Below, piece by piece: positions 54,034 to 64,000 of a stretch of DNA of 64,000 bases. Under the pieces are notes generated by a model that was given only the letters and a program-made list of their open reading frames with translations, was not told where the DNA came from and made no database searches. The stretch is from Ohtaekwangia sp035628875 (GTDB taxonomy: Bacteria > Bacteroidota > Bacteroidia > Cytophagales > Cyclobacteriaceae). The stretch is taken from assembly GCA_035628875.1 (NCBI GenBank), contig DASPIZ010000021.1, positions 1 to 64,000 of the forward strand, in the 5' to 3' direction. A program made the position numbers and the translations under genes. Numbering within the stretch: the first letter of the stretch is position 1; each line of letters starts with the position of its first letter.

Positions 54034-55983
54034 ATGAACTTACCGATGAAAAAACAATTCTTAATATATATAACGCTTCTGTGCATAGGAACTTTCTCAT
54101 GCCAGGATTTGAACCTGGAACCGAAAGGAATATTGGGCGAGCCTGAACTCTTTGGTAATGAAAATGGTGTGAAGAAATACTTCGCAGCAATTTATAACAG
54201 TCTTCCCATAGAGGATTTTCTTTACTACGGAACCAATTCAAACACGGCATACCGTCCGGATAACTATTGGGAGCAAGGTAAAAACAGCCTTGGCAACATG
54301 AGTGGCGAATTTTTTAACTCGTGGGTAGAGGTAGACAATGATGGTTTTGCGTATTGGCCTTATGACCGCATTCGTGACATAAACACCTTCATTCAGAATT
54401 TTCCCAATTACAAAGCGAATTATACGGAAGTAGCATATAACAATCTGCTCGGTGAAGCTCATTTTTTACGTGCCTTCTATTACTTCGGACTTGTCAAACG
54501 TTACGGCGGGGTGCCGATCATAAAAGAAGTACAGGATCCGCTTGCTGATCTTGAAACGCTGGAAGTGCCCAGGAATACAGAATATGATACCTGGAAATTT
54601 ATCTATGACGATCTGACATTTGCCATTGAAAACATGGGCACAAGTACCACTGAAACGGGTCGTGCAAATAAATATGTTGCTGCAGCTTTATTGTCACGTA
54701 CCATGCTTTATGCTGGTTCTATTGCAAAGTATAGTCAGTATTTAGGTTTTGAAGGTGAAGCTGCAACGATCGCAGGTTTGGCAGGAATGGATCCTTCACA
54801 AGCCAATGAATTTTTCCAGTATTGTGTTGATGCAGGCAACGTTGTTGAAACCGGTCCATATTCATTGTACACCAAGGGATATCCTGATAAGGCAAAGAAT
54901 TTTGCAGATCTTTTCCTGGATCCAACTTCATCCGAGAACATATTCATCAAAGACTATGATATAACGTCTCCGGGTAATAACCGTTTGCGTCATAGTTACG
55001 ATGCGTTGATGTCACCGCAACCTGATATGTCTTCATTTGTAGGTGCAGAAAGTTATCCACCATTTGATTTTATGTCATTGTACGATATGCCTGCCGTTGT
55101 AAATGAGGATGGGACACCAGTGCGTTTTGATAGTCGCGGCGATATTCGCAATGGCATGGAACCTCGCATGCTTGGCACAATGTATTTTGACGGTGATGAG
55201 TTGCGTGGTAAGACTTTCAGCATCCAACGAGGCATTTACAGGAATTTTGATGGGCTCGCTTCAGACGCTGATTATGGAAGTAGTGCGGCACCTATTAACA
55301 ATGGCAATAATCGCATCCTGGGAGGCAGGGGATGGACGACAGAAATTGAAGGTGTCGTTTATAATATTACAGGAGCCCATGGACATTTTGAGGATCAAGG
55401 CGGAGAGAACAACGGCTGGGGAGCCGCATTCATTCGTAAATACGTGAACCCTGCCATGCCAACAAGTGATGTTCGCGAATATCGCAGTGATCAGCATTGG
55501 GTAGTATTTCGTCTCGGTGAAGTTTACCTGAATACCGCTGAAGCCCTTTATGAATTAGGCAATAGGGATGAAGCTTTCGATTATATAGAAATGATCCGGG
55601 TGCGCGCCGGGGCTAACGTTACTCGTCCTGCGATCGATATGACAACATCGAATATTGGCACAATCAATAACGCAAATTATCCCTACCAGATTGAGCATTC
55701 ATTGCAATTCATCCGTGATGAACGCGAACGCGAACTGTATGGAGAAAATCATTGGTGGTGGGATCTTCGCCGTTGGAGAACTGCTGACCAGGTATTAAAT
55801 CAATTCCGTCACCATGTGCTGAGTTGTTACTACGTAGCCGATGAAGGGAAATACATTTACCTGGATGAAATAAACAGGTGGAACAGAAGCTGGACAGCCT
55901 CCAAGGCGTGCTATTATGAGCCGATTCCATGGGGAGAAATTGGTAAGAATAAAAATCTGCTACCTCAAAATCCACTTTACTAA
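54034..55983 (+). CDS. SusD/RagB-type glycan-binding lipoprotein
   Basis: 649 residues. The start ATG directly abuts the SusC stop; a second ATG four codons in (54046) is possible. A lipoprotein signal ends IGTFSC. The TPR-rich SusD fold is marked by AHFLRAFYYFGLVKRYGGVP (about 147-166) and the C-terminal SusD-like stretch IRDERERELYGENHWWWDLRRW. It lids the SusC barrel and binds the incoming oligosaccharide at the cell surface. Confidence 0.95.
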   Translation: MNLPMKKQFLIYITLLCIGTFSCQDLNLEPKGILGEPELFGNENGVKKYFAAIYNSLPIEDFLYYGTNSNTAYRPDNYWEQGKNSLGNMSGEFFNSWVEVDNDGFAYWPYDRIRDINTFIQNFPNYKANYTEVAYNNLLGEAHFLRAFYYFGLVKRYGGVPIIKEVQDPLADLETLEVPRNTEYDTWKFIYDDLTFAIENMGTSTTETGRANKYVAAALLSRTMLYAGSIAKYSQYLGFEGEAATIAGLAGMDPSQANEFFQYCVDAGNVVETGPYSLYTKGYPDKAKNFADLFLDPTSSENIFIKDYDITSPGNNRLRHSYDALMSPQPDMSSFVGAESYPPFDFMSLYDMPAVVNEDGTPVRFDSRGDIRNGMEPRMLGTMYFDGDELRGKTFSIQRGIYRNFDGLASDADYGSSAAPINNGNNRILGGRGWTTEIEGVVYNITGAHGHFEDQGGENNGWGAAFIRKYVNPAMPTSDVREYRSDQHWVVFRLGEVYLNTAEALYELGNRDEAFDYIEMIRVRAGANVTRPAIDMTTSNIGTINNANYPYQIEHSLQFIRDERERELYGENHWWWDLRRWRTADQVLNQFRHHVLSCYYVADEGKYIYLDEINRWNRSWTASKACYYEPIPWGEIGKNKNLLPQNPLY

Positions 55984-56006
55984 TTGTTAAATATTGATTT
56001 AATACT

Positions 56007-57299
56007 ATGAAAAATATTATATACATACTCCTGGGAATAGTATTGGTGTCGATCAGTTCCTGTATGGAGGTCGATAACTGGAACGAGCCAAATGCAAGGG
56101 TTCATGGTCGGATAATTGATTCTTATACAGGGGAAAATATCCTGACCTCGCAAGGAGACTGGGGTATTCGCATCTGGGAAAGAACATGGACGGAGTCTGT
56201 TCCGAATTCTCAGTCGCTGGCGGTAAAGCAAGATGGTTCATATAACAACAGTAAACTTTTCAAAGGTACGTATGATATGCTTCCTTACGGAGGTCCTTTT
56301 TGGCCAGTTGATACGATTAAAGATGTAGCATTCAAAGGAAATACAGAACAGGATATCATCGTAACGCCATATCTGCAGTTGGAGGGTTTTGAAGTTTCAC
56401 GAAATGGCTTGAAATTAATGTTAACCTGTGTCTTGAAAGCGCCAATCCGTGATGGCCTTCCTAACCTGGTTGAGATCAAACCCTTCCTGAGTCTTAACCC
56501 GTTTTGCGGAGCAACGAATTTTATAGACATCCCCGAGTATAACAATCTACGAAAACAAATTAACAAGCCATGGCTGGAAGAAGTTGGTGATGTTGAAACG
56601 AGTGAAGTTTATCATATTGGGCCACTTCCTGTAAAACCAGGCTATACATACTATGTACGGTTGGGAGCAAATGTAAACGACGCAAACAGAAAGTATAATT
56701 ACACTGAAATTATTAAAGTAGAAGTGCCGGCAGATGCTCAGAACGATCCTGATGAGGTACCTGAAAACTTTTTCACTAACGCACAATGGCCTTTTGCCAA
56801 AGCGGACTGGGATGGTAATCGCTGGGGCAATTTATCCGGCGCCTGGATTACCAACGAGGCTATGCGCACCCGTGATGGTAGAGGCGGTTACGATGGTGGC
56901 TGGGAAGGACCGGCAAATGATAAACAAAGTCTTGGGTTTGAACGGTGGGGAGAAGGTGAAACGCCAATTGTCGATGGCAAGCTCTATCAAACATTTGATC
57001 TTCCTGCAGGCCTTTACAAGTTTACGATGAGTCTGGCAGGAGAGAATCCGATCATCAGCAACGGTGGTAGCGATCCAAGATATATCGCGGCAGCCGTTGG
57101 TGAAACACTGCCCGATACTGAAGACCTGGCTTCTGCACTTGCCTCTACCAACTTTGCTGGTCTTGCCAACGATGCATCTACCAGTATCGAATTTTCTCTG
57201 GATGAACCCACAACGGTATCTGCAGGCTTTGTGGTGAACTTCACCGGTACAGAACAAAATGTGAGACCCTCCTGGCTAAAACTGGAAAAATTAGATTAG
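56007..57299 (+). CDS. Surface lipoprotein (DUF3823-like), putative glycan-binding
   Basis: 430 residues. A lipoprotein signal ends ISSC (about residue 19). The next part (VDNWNEPNARVHGRIIDSYT) resembles the DUF3823 domain often found after SusD, and the C-terminal half (about 250-430) is a beta-sandwich of the DUF5013 or carbohydrate-binding type. It sits where PULs encode a surface glycan-binding protein. It is 23 bp after SusD and ends the first part of the operon, before a strong terminator-like hairpin. Confidence 0.8.
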   Translation: MKNIIYILLGIVLVSISSCMEVDNWNEPNARVHGRIIDSYTGENILTSQGDWGIRIWERTWTESVPNSQSLAVKQDGSYNNSKLFKGTYDMLPYGGPFWPVDTIKDVAFKGNTEQDIIVTPYLQLEGFEVSRNGLKLMLTCVLKAPIRDGLPNLVEIKPFLSLNPFCGATNFIDIPEYNNLRKQINKPWLEEVGDVETSEVYHIGPLPVKPGYTYYVRLGANVNDANRKYNYTEIIKVEVPADAQNDPDEVPENFFTNAQWPFAKADWDGNRWGNLSGAWITNEAMRTRDGRGGYDGGWEGPANDKQSLGFERWGEGETPIVDGKLYQTFDLPAGLYKFTMSLAGENPIISNGGSDPRYIAAAVGETLPDTEDLASALASTNFAGLANDASTSIEFSLDEPTTVSAGFVVNFTGTEQNVRPSWLKLEKLD

Positions 57300-57310
57300 A
57301 AATTAAAAAT

Positions 57311-57346
57311 GGTTGCTCATCACACATGTGGTGGGCAACCTTTATT
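57311..57346 (+). terminator. Hairpin terminator after the SusD/SGBP genes
   Basis: A 13-14-bp stem (ggttgctcatcac pairing with gtggtgggcaacc) is followed by tttattcctt. It may attenuate, not fully stop, the transcript, so that downstream enzymes are less expressed than SusCD. Confidence 0.8.
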
Positions 57347-57529
57347 CCTTAATTCATTTCTGCACGATTTGTTTTGGTATTCGTGTATGATGTACGCATG
57401 TAAACTCATGCGGTTTCAAAAGTTTAGTTTCTAAAAAAATTTAGCGCAATAACAGAAGTGCACCGCAAAGCATGTTATCTGCGATGGAATTGTCTGACGC
57501 ATTCCCGGATAAGCATTGATGAAAAACAA

Positions 57530-60500
57530 ATGAAAAAAATATCAAATAATAAAACGCGATTACTGACTACGCTTTTGATAGGTAGTATTTTTTTGTTTGC
57601 TTTTTCAACAGCATCTGCGCAGAACTGGAGATTAGTTGATACAAAATATCCTACCATCGACAATGTTGTAATCGCTTACTCAGTAGCAGATTTTGGCGTT
57701 ACCGGTGATGGCATTACCGATGTTACGCAGCAATTTCAGGATCTCCTCAACGAGTTGGGAGATTTGGGTGGAGGAACCTTATTTGTGCCTGAGGGACAAT
57801 ATGTGATAAGAGGTAATCTGCTGCTTCCGAAAGGAATTACCCTGCGAGGAGAATGGAAGAAACCTGAAAAAGGAGAGCCGGTTACCGGTACTGTGTTAAT
57901 GGCGTATGCAGGAAAGGGACAAGAAGATGCAACGCCGTTTATTACCATGGAACCATCATCAGCGGTGATGGACCTGGCCATCTGGTATCCGGAACAAACT
58001 GCGTCCAATATCACGCCATATCCTCCCACTGTCGAATTCGGCAAACCAAACTATTTTGGTAATGAAAACTGTAACGCCAAAAATATCACGTTGGTAAATT
58101 CTTATAGTGGTATTGTTTTCTCACGGAAAAATGGAGGAACATGTCCGACGATTAATGGTGTTTATGGAACGCCATTATCAAGAGGTATTGAAATCGATAA
58201 TATAGTGGATGTAGGACGCATTGAATGGATCGATTTTTCACCAGATTACTGGGCAGGTTCTGGCCTACCAAATGCGCCATCAATAGATGGAGATCATAAA
58301 GCATGGATATATGAAAACGGAACTGGAGTTGTGATGCGAAGAAACGACTGGTCATATACCAGTTTTGTAAACGTTGATGGCTATAACAAAGGCTTTCATG
58401 CAGTGGAATCCATTACCAGTCCTGGTGCGCATCCCAATGGACATAATTACGCAATGACTTTTACCAACTGCAAAATAGGTCTGGATATCAGCGCAGCAAA
58501 TGCAGTTGGATTGATGTGCACCGGAATTAAAACTGTGAATTGTGAAACAGGGATTGCTGTTGAAAACGCAGCATCAGGCGTTGTACAATTGCATACATGC
58601 TCATTGGGTGCTACTAAAAATGCAATTCTGGTGGATGAATCTTCCAGTACGCGACTAATGGTCATCCAATCGGAGATTAATACAGGCGCAGTAAATGTAA
58701 GTGGCGGTACCTTTACAGTAACTGATTCTGATTTTAACAATGCTGCTCCGCAAATCAGCATAATGAAAAATGCACGTGCTATTATAACCGGCAATCGGTT
58801 TGCACACACTGCGCACGTTGTAGAAACCTCCATCTTTAAAAATATTGTCGATCATACGCCAGTCAATACGAAACTATTGCCGAAGATCATGGAGATTGCA
58901 GCGGAGACACACAAGCCCTCGCGTATTGAATTATACGTTGCTACCAGTGCTCCCTACAATGCTGTCGCAAATGGTATTGTCGATAATACGCTTGCAATTC
59001 AATCAGCCCTTGATCACGCCGCTGCCGACGGGGGTGGTGTAGTTTTTCTGCCTCCTGGAAAATATAAAGTGCTTGGTAACCTGGTTATTCCTTCCGGTGT
59101 CGAGTTAAAAGGTTCTGTTGATGTAAGCACAACGCCGACAGGTCCGGGAAGTATACTGGAGGTTTATGCCGATAAAAATAATCCCGATGGTGAACCATTT
59201 CTAAAGTTGTCAGAGAACAGTGGTATACGTGGTATCGTATTCAACTATCCCGAACAATTAATAACGAACCTACCCGGTATTGCAAAATATCCATACTGCC
59301 TTCAGGCCACTGGTGCAAACACATACATGATTAATATAGGCATGCGTGCTGTTGATAAAGGTGTTGACTTGTTTTCATACCCCAGTGACAATCATTACAT
59401 CGACTACATGGCCGGTCATGCATTTGACGTCGGTATTCGCGTTGGTGGCGGTACTGCGAATGGAAAAATATATAACACCCAGTTCAATGTCATCGCGTAT
59501 GCTGCGGGTGACGAATCAAAATATGGCAGTTGGCCAAATTCTGTTGGCGATGGTGGTCCGGCCTATGATTATGGATTTGCCAATTTCAACTTTATGATTC
59601 TGGGAGACTGTAAAGATCAGCTGCTGTATAACAATTTTCATTACGGTTCAAAGAACGGTATGGTCTTAAGTGATGTTGATGGCGCTGGTCCTTCCGGTTT
59701 AAGCATTGGCAGTGGAATTGACGGCGCACGAAACGCGCTTGTGATCAACGCCGTTGGAAACGGTGGTTTCGATTTTGTAAATACACAGATTGTTTCCATC
59801 GGGAACACGAACACAAAATACATTGAGACCGGTTCCGGATATACTTCGGGTGTTACCTTGTATAACGCTGATTTCTGGGGTAATCCTTCCAATGGCATCT
59901 ACATGGATGGCGGTGAGTTTTTACTTCAGTTGGTAAATTTTAATCAGCCTGGTCAGCAACGCCTGGCATTGCTCAACGGAGATTCGTTGTATATAGAAGC
60001 TTCCAGCGTAAATCCTGTTAACCAGTTACTGGCAGGTGGAACAGAGCCTCGCTTTTCAATACATTCTTCTATTGTAGATCCTACAGGGATTGTAAAAGCT
60101 AATTGTGATCTCTGGGTTAACAATATGGGAAACGCTCCGGAAGTTGCATTCGAATCTGCTATTGGCCGAAGCTTATGGCAAGTTTCAGCTTCACATAATA
60201 CAGCAAACGCCATCCAAGCAATTGACGCCAATCCGACAACACGATGGTACACCGGAGGTCCGCAAACTTCAGGACAATGGTTTACGATCAATTTTGGTAA
60301 ACGTGAAAAAATCGAACAAATCATTCTAGATGTTAAGGGAAGTCCCTCCGACTCGCCGCAAAAGTATGCACTATACGTCTCTGACAATGGCACCGATTGG
60401 TATGGACCTGGAGTATCGGGCACGGGGGCTGATGTGATGACCATTGTAAGTTTTCCATCTTCAACTGTTCAGTACGTAAGAATTGTTCAAACCGGGTCGA

Positions 60501-61102
60501 AAGGTAATTGGTGGTCAATACACGAAGTATATGCCTTTGGTAGTGAATCACCGGTAAGCGTGGCAGGGATTGGTTTGGAGGAACCCGAAATAACATTACC
60601 AATCGAAAGTAGTTATGACGCTCATCCTGAGTTTCTCCCAGAGACTCCTGCAAATCAAACTGTTTTTTGGAAGTCGAACCGAACAAACATCGCCACTGTG
60701 GACGTCGATGGAAAAATAACCGGTATCGCATCCGGTGTGGCCACCATTACAGCAATCAGTATGGATGGAATAAAAAAAGCAAATGTTAAAGTAATTGTTG
60801 GCGACGGTACAATTACAGCAATCGATGAAAACAATCGTAATGACGATGTGCTCAAATTATTTCCGAACCCTGCATCGGGTAATATTTCATTAAGCTACTG
60901 GCTGGATAAAACACAAGACGTTTCGGCAGAAGTTTTCAACATGGCCGGCGTCATTGTACGAACAACGACCATTCCATCACATGCAGGTGAGAACCTGGTG
61001 TCATTCTCATTGGAAGGGTTTTCACCAGGAGTATATTTCTTACGACTTCGTACAGAAGAAAGCATTCAGATGAAAAAACTGGTACTGCATAATAAACTGT
61101 GA
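57530..61102 (+). CDS. Secreted beta-helix (pectate-lyase-like) protein with F5/8C, Big2 and T9SS domains
   Basis: About 1190 residues from the ATG at 57530 (signal MKKISNNKTRLLTTLLIGSI...). Two homologous right-handed beta-helix domains of the pectate-lyase-3/GH55 type each begin with a D-G-x-x-D-x-T pattern (VTGDGITDVTQQFQDLLN and NGIVDNTLAIQSALDHAAAD). After them come a discoidin F5/8C domain (about 880-1010; SQWFTINFGKREKIEQIILD region), a Big2 domain (about 1020-1095) and a Por/T9SS type-A sorting domain (LFPNPASGNISLSYWLDK to the end). It is exported and attached by type IX secretion. The exact substrate is unclear; pectin-like or beta-glucan backbones are the usual targets of these folds. 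Confidence 0.85.
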   Translation: MKKISNNKTRLLTTLLIGSIFLFAFSTASAQNWRLVDTKYPTIDNVVIAYSVADFGVTGDGITDVTQQFQDLLNELGDLGGGTLFVPEGQYVIRGNLLLPKGITLRGEWKKPEKGEPVTGTVLMAYAGKGQEDATPFITMEPSSAVMDLAIWYPEQTASNITPYPPTVEFGKPNYFGNENCNAKNITLVNSYSGIVFSRKNGGTCPTINGVYGTPLSRGIEIDNIVDVGRIEWIDFSPDYWAGSGLPNAPSIDGDHKAWIYENGTGVVMRRNDWSYTSFVNVDGYNKGFHAVESITSPGAHPNGHNYAMTFTNCKIGLDISAANAVGLMCTGIKTVNCETGIAVENAASGVVQLHTCSLGATKNAILVDESSSTRLMVIQSEINTGAVNVSGGTFTVTDSDFNNAAPQISIMKNARAIITGNRFAHTAHVVETSIFKNIVDHTPVNTKLLPKIMEIAAETHKPSRIELYVATSAPYNAVANGIVDNTLAIQSALDHAAADGGGVVFLPPGKYKVLGNLVIPSGVELKGSVDVSTTPTGPGSILEVYADKNNPDGEPFLKLSENSGIRGIVFNYPEQLITNLPGIAKYPYCLQATGANTYMINIGMRAVDKGVDLFSYPSDNHYIDYMAGHAFDVGIRVGGGTANGKIYNTQFNVIAYAAGDESKYGSWPNSVGDGGPAYDYGFANFNFMILGDCKDQLLYNNFHYGSKNGMVLSDVDGAGPSGLSIGSGIDGARNALVINAVGNGGFDFVNTQIVSIGNTNTKYIETGSGYTSGVTLYNADFWGNPSNGIYMDGGEFLLQLVNFNQPGQQRLALLNGDSLYIEASSVNPVNQLLAGGTEPRFSIHSSIVDPTGIVKANCDLWVNNMGNAPEVAFESAIGRSLWQVSASHNTANAIQAIDANPTTRWYTGGPQTSGQWFTINFGKREKIEQIILDVKGSPSDSPQKYALYVSDNGTDWYGPGVSGTGADVMTIVSFPSSTVQYVRIVQTGSKGNWWSIHEVYAFGSESPVSVAGIGLEEPEITLPIESSYDAHPEFLPETPANQTVFWKSNRTNIATVDVDGKITGIASGVATITAISMDGIKKANVKVIVGDGTITAIDENNRNDDVLKLFPNPASGNISLSYWLDKTQDVSAEVFNMAGVIVRTTTIPSHAGENLVSFSLEGFSPGVYFLRLRTEESIQMKKLVLHNKL

Positions 61103-62808
61103 TGATGAAAACAACTTTCACGTTTACACGGAAGTGCAGGAGGGGAATAGGATTAGTTCTTGGTTTGTTTTTACCGTGTATTTCTATCCTGGCACAAACG
61201 GCAAATCCATTTGTCCGGAATATTTATACCGCGGATCCTTCTGCCCATGTCTGGCCCGATGGTCGTTTGTATGTTTATCCGTCTCATGATATAGAGCCAC
61301 CTCAAGGTTGCGACCTGATGGATAAATACCACGTCTTTTCTACTGACGACATGATTAACTGGACCGATCATGGAGAAATTCTGGGTGCTGCTGATGTTAG
61401 CTGGGGTAGGGCAGAGGGTGGTTTTATGTGGGCACCGGATTGCGCCTACAAAGACGGAACATATTACTTCTATTTTCCGCATCCTTCTGGCGATGGAGAT
61501 CAATGGAATTCAACCTGGAAGATCGGTGTGGCAACGAGTTCAGAACCGGCAGCGAATTTTCAAGTTCAGGGATACATAGAAGGATTGAAGTCGATGATTG
61601 ATCCATGTGTGTTCGTGGATGACGACGGAGAAGTATATCTCTACTATGGCGGAGGTGGTCAATGCGAAGCCGGTAAATTGAAAGATAATATGATGGAAAT
61701 CGATGGACCAATGCAGACAATGCAGGGGCTCGAAGATTTTCATGAAGGCGCCTGGGTACATAAACGTAATGGAATGTATTATCTCTCTTACGCCGATAAT
61801 AATCGATCGGGAGGAAATCAGTTGCGCTATGCTGTAAGCAATAATCCGCTAGGCCCCTGGACCTACAAAGGAGTTTATGTAAAACCTACAGGAAGTCCTA
61901 CCAATCATGGTTCCATCATTGAATACAAAGGACAGTGGTATGCATTTTATCACAATAGTTTGTTATCCGGTCATCCGTGGCTGCGCTCCATTTGTGTTGA
62001 TCCACTTTTCTACAATGAAGATGGTACCATACAAATGGTCGAACAGTCACGCGAACACGGAATGCCCTTTGCGCAACAGCCATTATTAATTCCCGGCACG
62101 ATAGAAGTAGAGGATTATGATCTCGGTGGTCAAGGGAAAGCATATAGTGACTCAGAAACTATAAACAATGGAAATGCCTATCGGGAGGATGAAGGCGTGG
62201 ATATTGAAATGAACAGCTCAGGAAATTATAATGTGGGATGGACGAATGGAGGGGAATGGTTGGAATACACGGTGAATGTTACAGAGAACGCATTGTATAC
62301 CATCAAGACAGTAGCAGCCTCGCCAAATAATAACAGCGCCATTCGATATAAATTAGATGGAAATGATATTGCAGGTTCGGTACATATTCCAAATACCGGA
62401 GGATGGCAGACTTACAAGGCGATTTTAACAAAAGAGATCAGTCTTGATGCGGGCTCGCATATTCTTCAATTGTTTGAAGAAACCGGAGGGTTCAATATTG
62501 ATAAAATAATATTTGAGAAAGAAAGTGTAATTACTTCCGTTTCAACACCACACGAACAAAAACATCACGGGATCTTTCCAAACCCGGCTTCCACTGAAAT
62601 AATTATTGAATTTTCTGAACGAGATCCTTTTGTTTTTCAAACTGCAATTTTCGACATGAGCGGACAGATCATTGAATTGTATAATAACACGACCAACGAA
62701 AAAAGGATTTCATTAGATGTTAGTAGAGTTAGTCCGGGTTGTTACGTATTGAAGACCTATTCTTCACAGGGTGTTCAAATCAGCAAATTGCTGATCAAAA
62801 GGAATTAA
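61099..62808 (+). CDS. GH43 enzyme with CBM6 and T9SS sorting domain
   Basis: 569 residues, overlapping the previous gene by 4 nt. After the signal peptide (to about residue 33) comes a GH43 five-bladed propeller. The catalytic base Asp46 is in YTADPSAHV, the pKa-modulating Asp in SMIDPCVFVDDDG, and the general-acid Glu in DFHEGAWVH. A CBM6 follows (about 340-475; IEVEDYDLGGQGKAY, NGGEWLEYTVNV), then a T9SS type-A domain (FPNPASTEIIIEF to the end). GH43 enzymes act on arabinans, xylans or galactans. Confidence 0.92.
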   Translation: MMMKTTFTFTRKCRRGIGLVLGLFLPCISILAQTANPFVRNIYTADPSAHVWPDGRLYVYPSHDIEPPQGCDLMDKYHVFSTDDMINWTDHGEILGAADVSWGRAEGGFMWAPDCAYKDGTYYFYFPHPSGDGDQWNSTWKIGVATSSEPAANFQVQGYIEGLKSMIDPCVFVDDDGEVYLYYGGGGQCEAGKLKDNMMEIDGPMQTMQGLEDFHEGAWVHKRNGMYYLSYADNNRSGGNQLRYAVSNNPLGPWTYKGVYVKPTGSPTNHGSIIEYKGQWYAFYHNSLLSGHPWLRSICVDPLFYNEDGTIQMVEQSREHGMPFAQQPLLIPGTIEVEDYDLGGQGKAYSDSETINNGNAYREDEGVDIEMNSSGNYNVGWTNGGEWLEYTVNVTENALYTIKTVAASPNNNSAIRYKLDGNDIAGSVHIPNTGGWQTYKAILTKEISLDAGSHILQLFEETGGFNIDKIIFEKESVITSVSTPHEQKHHGIFPNPASTEIIIEFSERDPFVFQTAIFDMSGQIIELYNNTTNEKRISLDVSRVSPGCYVLKTYSSQGVQISKLLIKRN

Positions 62809-62872
62809 TAAATACATAATAGTGAATGCAAAAATACAAAGTGTTTCAGGTTTAAATTTACATCTATCAATT

Positions 62873-63832
62873 ATGAAATTAGTTAGCGTTACAACAGCTT
62901 CAATTTTGATTCTATTTATTTTGTCTTCGATCCAGGTCAGAGCTAAGAAAAATCCATTTATCACTCACATGTATACCGCCGATCCTTCAGCCCGGGTGTG
63001 GCAGGATGGTAGGTTATATGTATATGCATCACATGACATAGCTCCACCGCAGGGTTGTGATTTAATGGATCAATATCACGTATTCTCCACGGACGACATG
63101 GTAACCTGGGTCGATCATGGGGAAATTTTGCGTGCGAGCCAGGTTAAGTGGGGACGCCCCGAAGGCGGTTTCATGTGGGCTCCGGATTGTGCCTATAAAA
63201 ATGGAACGTACTACTTCTATTTTCCCCACCCGACAGGCAGTGGAGATCAATGGAATTCAACCTGGAAGATCGGTGTGGCAACCAGTAAACATCCCGCGAA
63301 AGATTTTACATCTCAAGGTTATATTGAAGGTTTGGAGGCAATGATTGATCCTTCTGTTTTTGTCGATGATGATGGGCAGGCCTATTTCTATTACGGTGGT
63401 GGTGGTAAATGTCAAGGCGGTAAATTAAAAGACAACATGATAGAAATCGATGGAGAAATGAAACCCATGGAAGGCCTGGTCGATTTTCATGAAGCGAGCT
63501 GGGTGCATAAATACAACGGTGTTTACTATTTGTCATACTCCGATAACCACGATGAGAACAATGCTAAGGATGGTGTTAAAGGAGATAACAGGATGAGATA
63601 TGCGACCAGCGACAATCCACTGGGTCCATGGAAATACCAAGGCATTTATATGCAACCTACGGATAGCTACACAAACCATGGCTCCATCGTAGAATACAAA
63701 GGCAAATGGTATTCCTTCTATCACAATAGTTCGCTTTCAAACCATGATTGGTTGAGATCTATATGTGTTGATGAACTCTACTACAATGAAGATGGTACGA
63801 TAAAAATGGTAAATCAAACGATCAAAAAATGA
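62873..63832 (+). CDS. GH43 enzyme, catalytic domain only
   Basis: About 319 residues from the ATG at 62873. It is a close paralogue of the preceding GH43 (YTADPSARVW, GGFMWAPDCAYKNGTYYFYF, AMIDPSVFVDDDG, DFHEASWVH) but lacks CBM6 and sorting domain. It is therefore likely periplasmic, while its partner is exported by T9SS. The catalytic Asp, Asp and Glu are conserved. It probably arose by tandem duplication within the operon. Confidence 0.9.
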   Translation: MKLVSVTTASILILFILSSIQVRAKKNPFITHMYTADPSARVWQDGRLYVYASHDIAPPQGCDLMDQYHVFSTDDMVTWVDHGEILRASQVKWGRPEGGFMWAPDCAYKNGTYYFYFPHPTGSGDQWNSTWKIGVATSKHPAKDFTSQGYIEGLEAMIDPSVFVDDDGQAYFYYGGGGKCQGGKLKDNMIEIDGEMKPMEGLVDFHEASWVHKYNGVYYLSYSDNHDENNAKDGVKGDNRMRYATSDNPLGPWKYQGIYMQPTDSYTNHGSIVEYKGKWYSFYHNSSLSNHDWLRSICVDELYYNEDGTIKMVNQTIKK

Positions 63833-63948
63833 AATTCCGCTGCTGCCATAAACTGCGATGGACAACGTTGATGGACGCAGTCGGATGTAAGTAGATTTAG
63901 CAATGAAGATCGCTATGAACAGATAATTTAAAACGGAGGATTTGATAT

Positions 63949-64000
63949 ATGTTATTACAAAATGAGATTACTACCGATGATGCGGTAGTAGGAATTGATA
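63949..64000 (+). CDS. Start of the next gene (cut by the window)
   Basis: The ATG at 63949-63951 is preceded by a good ribosome-binding site ggagga (63935-63940). It opens the frame MLLQNEITTDDAVVGID, which continues past the right edge. Too short to identify. Confidence 0.45.
   Translation, partial: MLLQNEITTDDAVVGID

Noticed and set aside
57300..57529. Heptamer operator before the beta-helix gene
   Set aside because: TTAA occurrences here are not in 11-bp register; the gene is probably read from the SusC operon.

Overview
The window comes from a gliding-type Bacteroidetes bacterium, most likely of the order Cytophagales. Four things point there: TAnnTTTG-type -7 promoter elements close to gene starts, a tmRNA whose tag reads GESNYAMAA, SusC/SusD outer-membrane pairs, and type IX secretion (Por) C-terminal sorting domains on secreted enzymes. 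No tRNA, rRNA or CRISPR array was seen.

Layout. (1) 1-9546, minus strand: a signalling cluster. It holds a HAMP/GAF coiled-coil membrane protein, stand-alone CheR and CheB, a membrane GAF protein, a large SpoIIE-type phosphatase (SiaA-like), a SiaB-like kinase, a SiaC-like phospho-acceptor and the N-terminus of a TerB-like protein. It looks like a chemotaxis-style adaptation pair wired to a partner-switching module. (2) 9639-36191: mostly housekeeping genes (cdd, saccharopine dehydrogenase-like, rnhA, marC, aroQ, xerD, pyrD, ftsK, lolA, pyrF, an M16 peptidase, an O-methyltransferase, a LysM transglycosylase, dnaX). Repeat-rich intergenic DNA is interspersed at 15.6-16.1, 18.4-19.1, 23.1-23.7 and 27.0-27.4 kb. 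dnaX reads through an A10 run by a -1 shift, which would give gamma- and tau-type products. (3) 36568-39123: ssrA (tmRNA), its terminator, a frameshifted integrase, a long fold-back inverted repeat and an ORF remnant. This is the edge of a probable island inserted at ssrA. (4) 39160-64000: a polysaccharide utilisation locus with GH95 (frameshifted), a membrane-anchored regulator, GH92, two GH71/99-like enzymes, SusC, SusD, a surface lipoprotein, a two-domain beta-helix pectate-lyase-like protein and two GH43 enzymes.

The most interesting signal is in part 4. The regulator (41781-44360) has a signal peptide, a periplasmic LamG-like plus kelch/beta-propeller region, one membrane helix, and a cytoplasmic winged helix followed by a BTAD domain, as in the SARP/AfsR activators of actinomycetes. 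Four PUL promoters (GH95, GH92, first GH71/99-like, SusC) each carry three or four TTAAKNN heptamers at exactly 11-bp spacing. In each, the last heptamer ends 8 nt before a TAnnTTTG-like -7 element; three of the four elements are perfect. That is the operator geometry known for SARP proteins, so regulator and operators support each other. I infer a direct, one-component, transmembrane SARP-type switch for a glycan locus, distinct from the usual HTCS, SusR or ECF-sigma control.

Caution: three genes (DUF2851, integrase, GH95) are broken by single-base shifts and dnaX by a homopolymer, so some of these could be sequencing errors.
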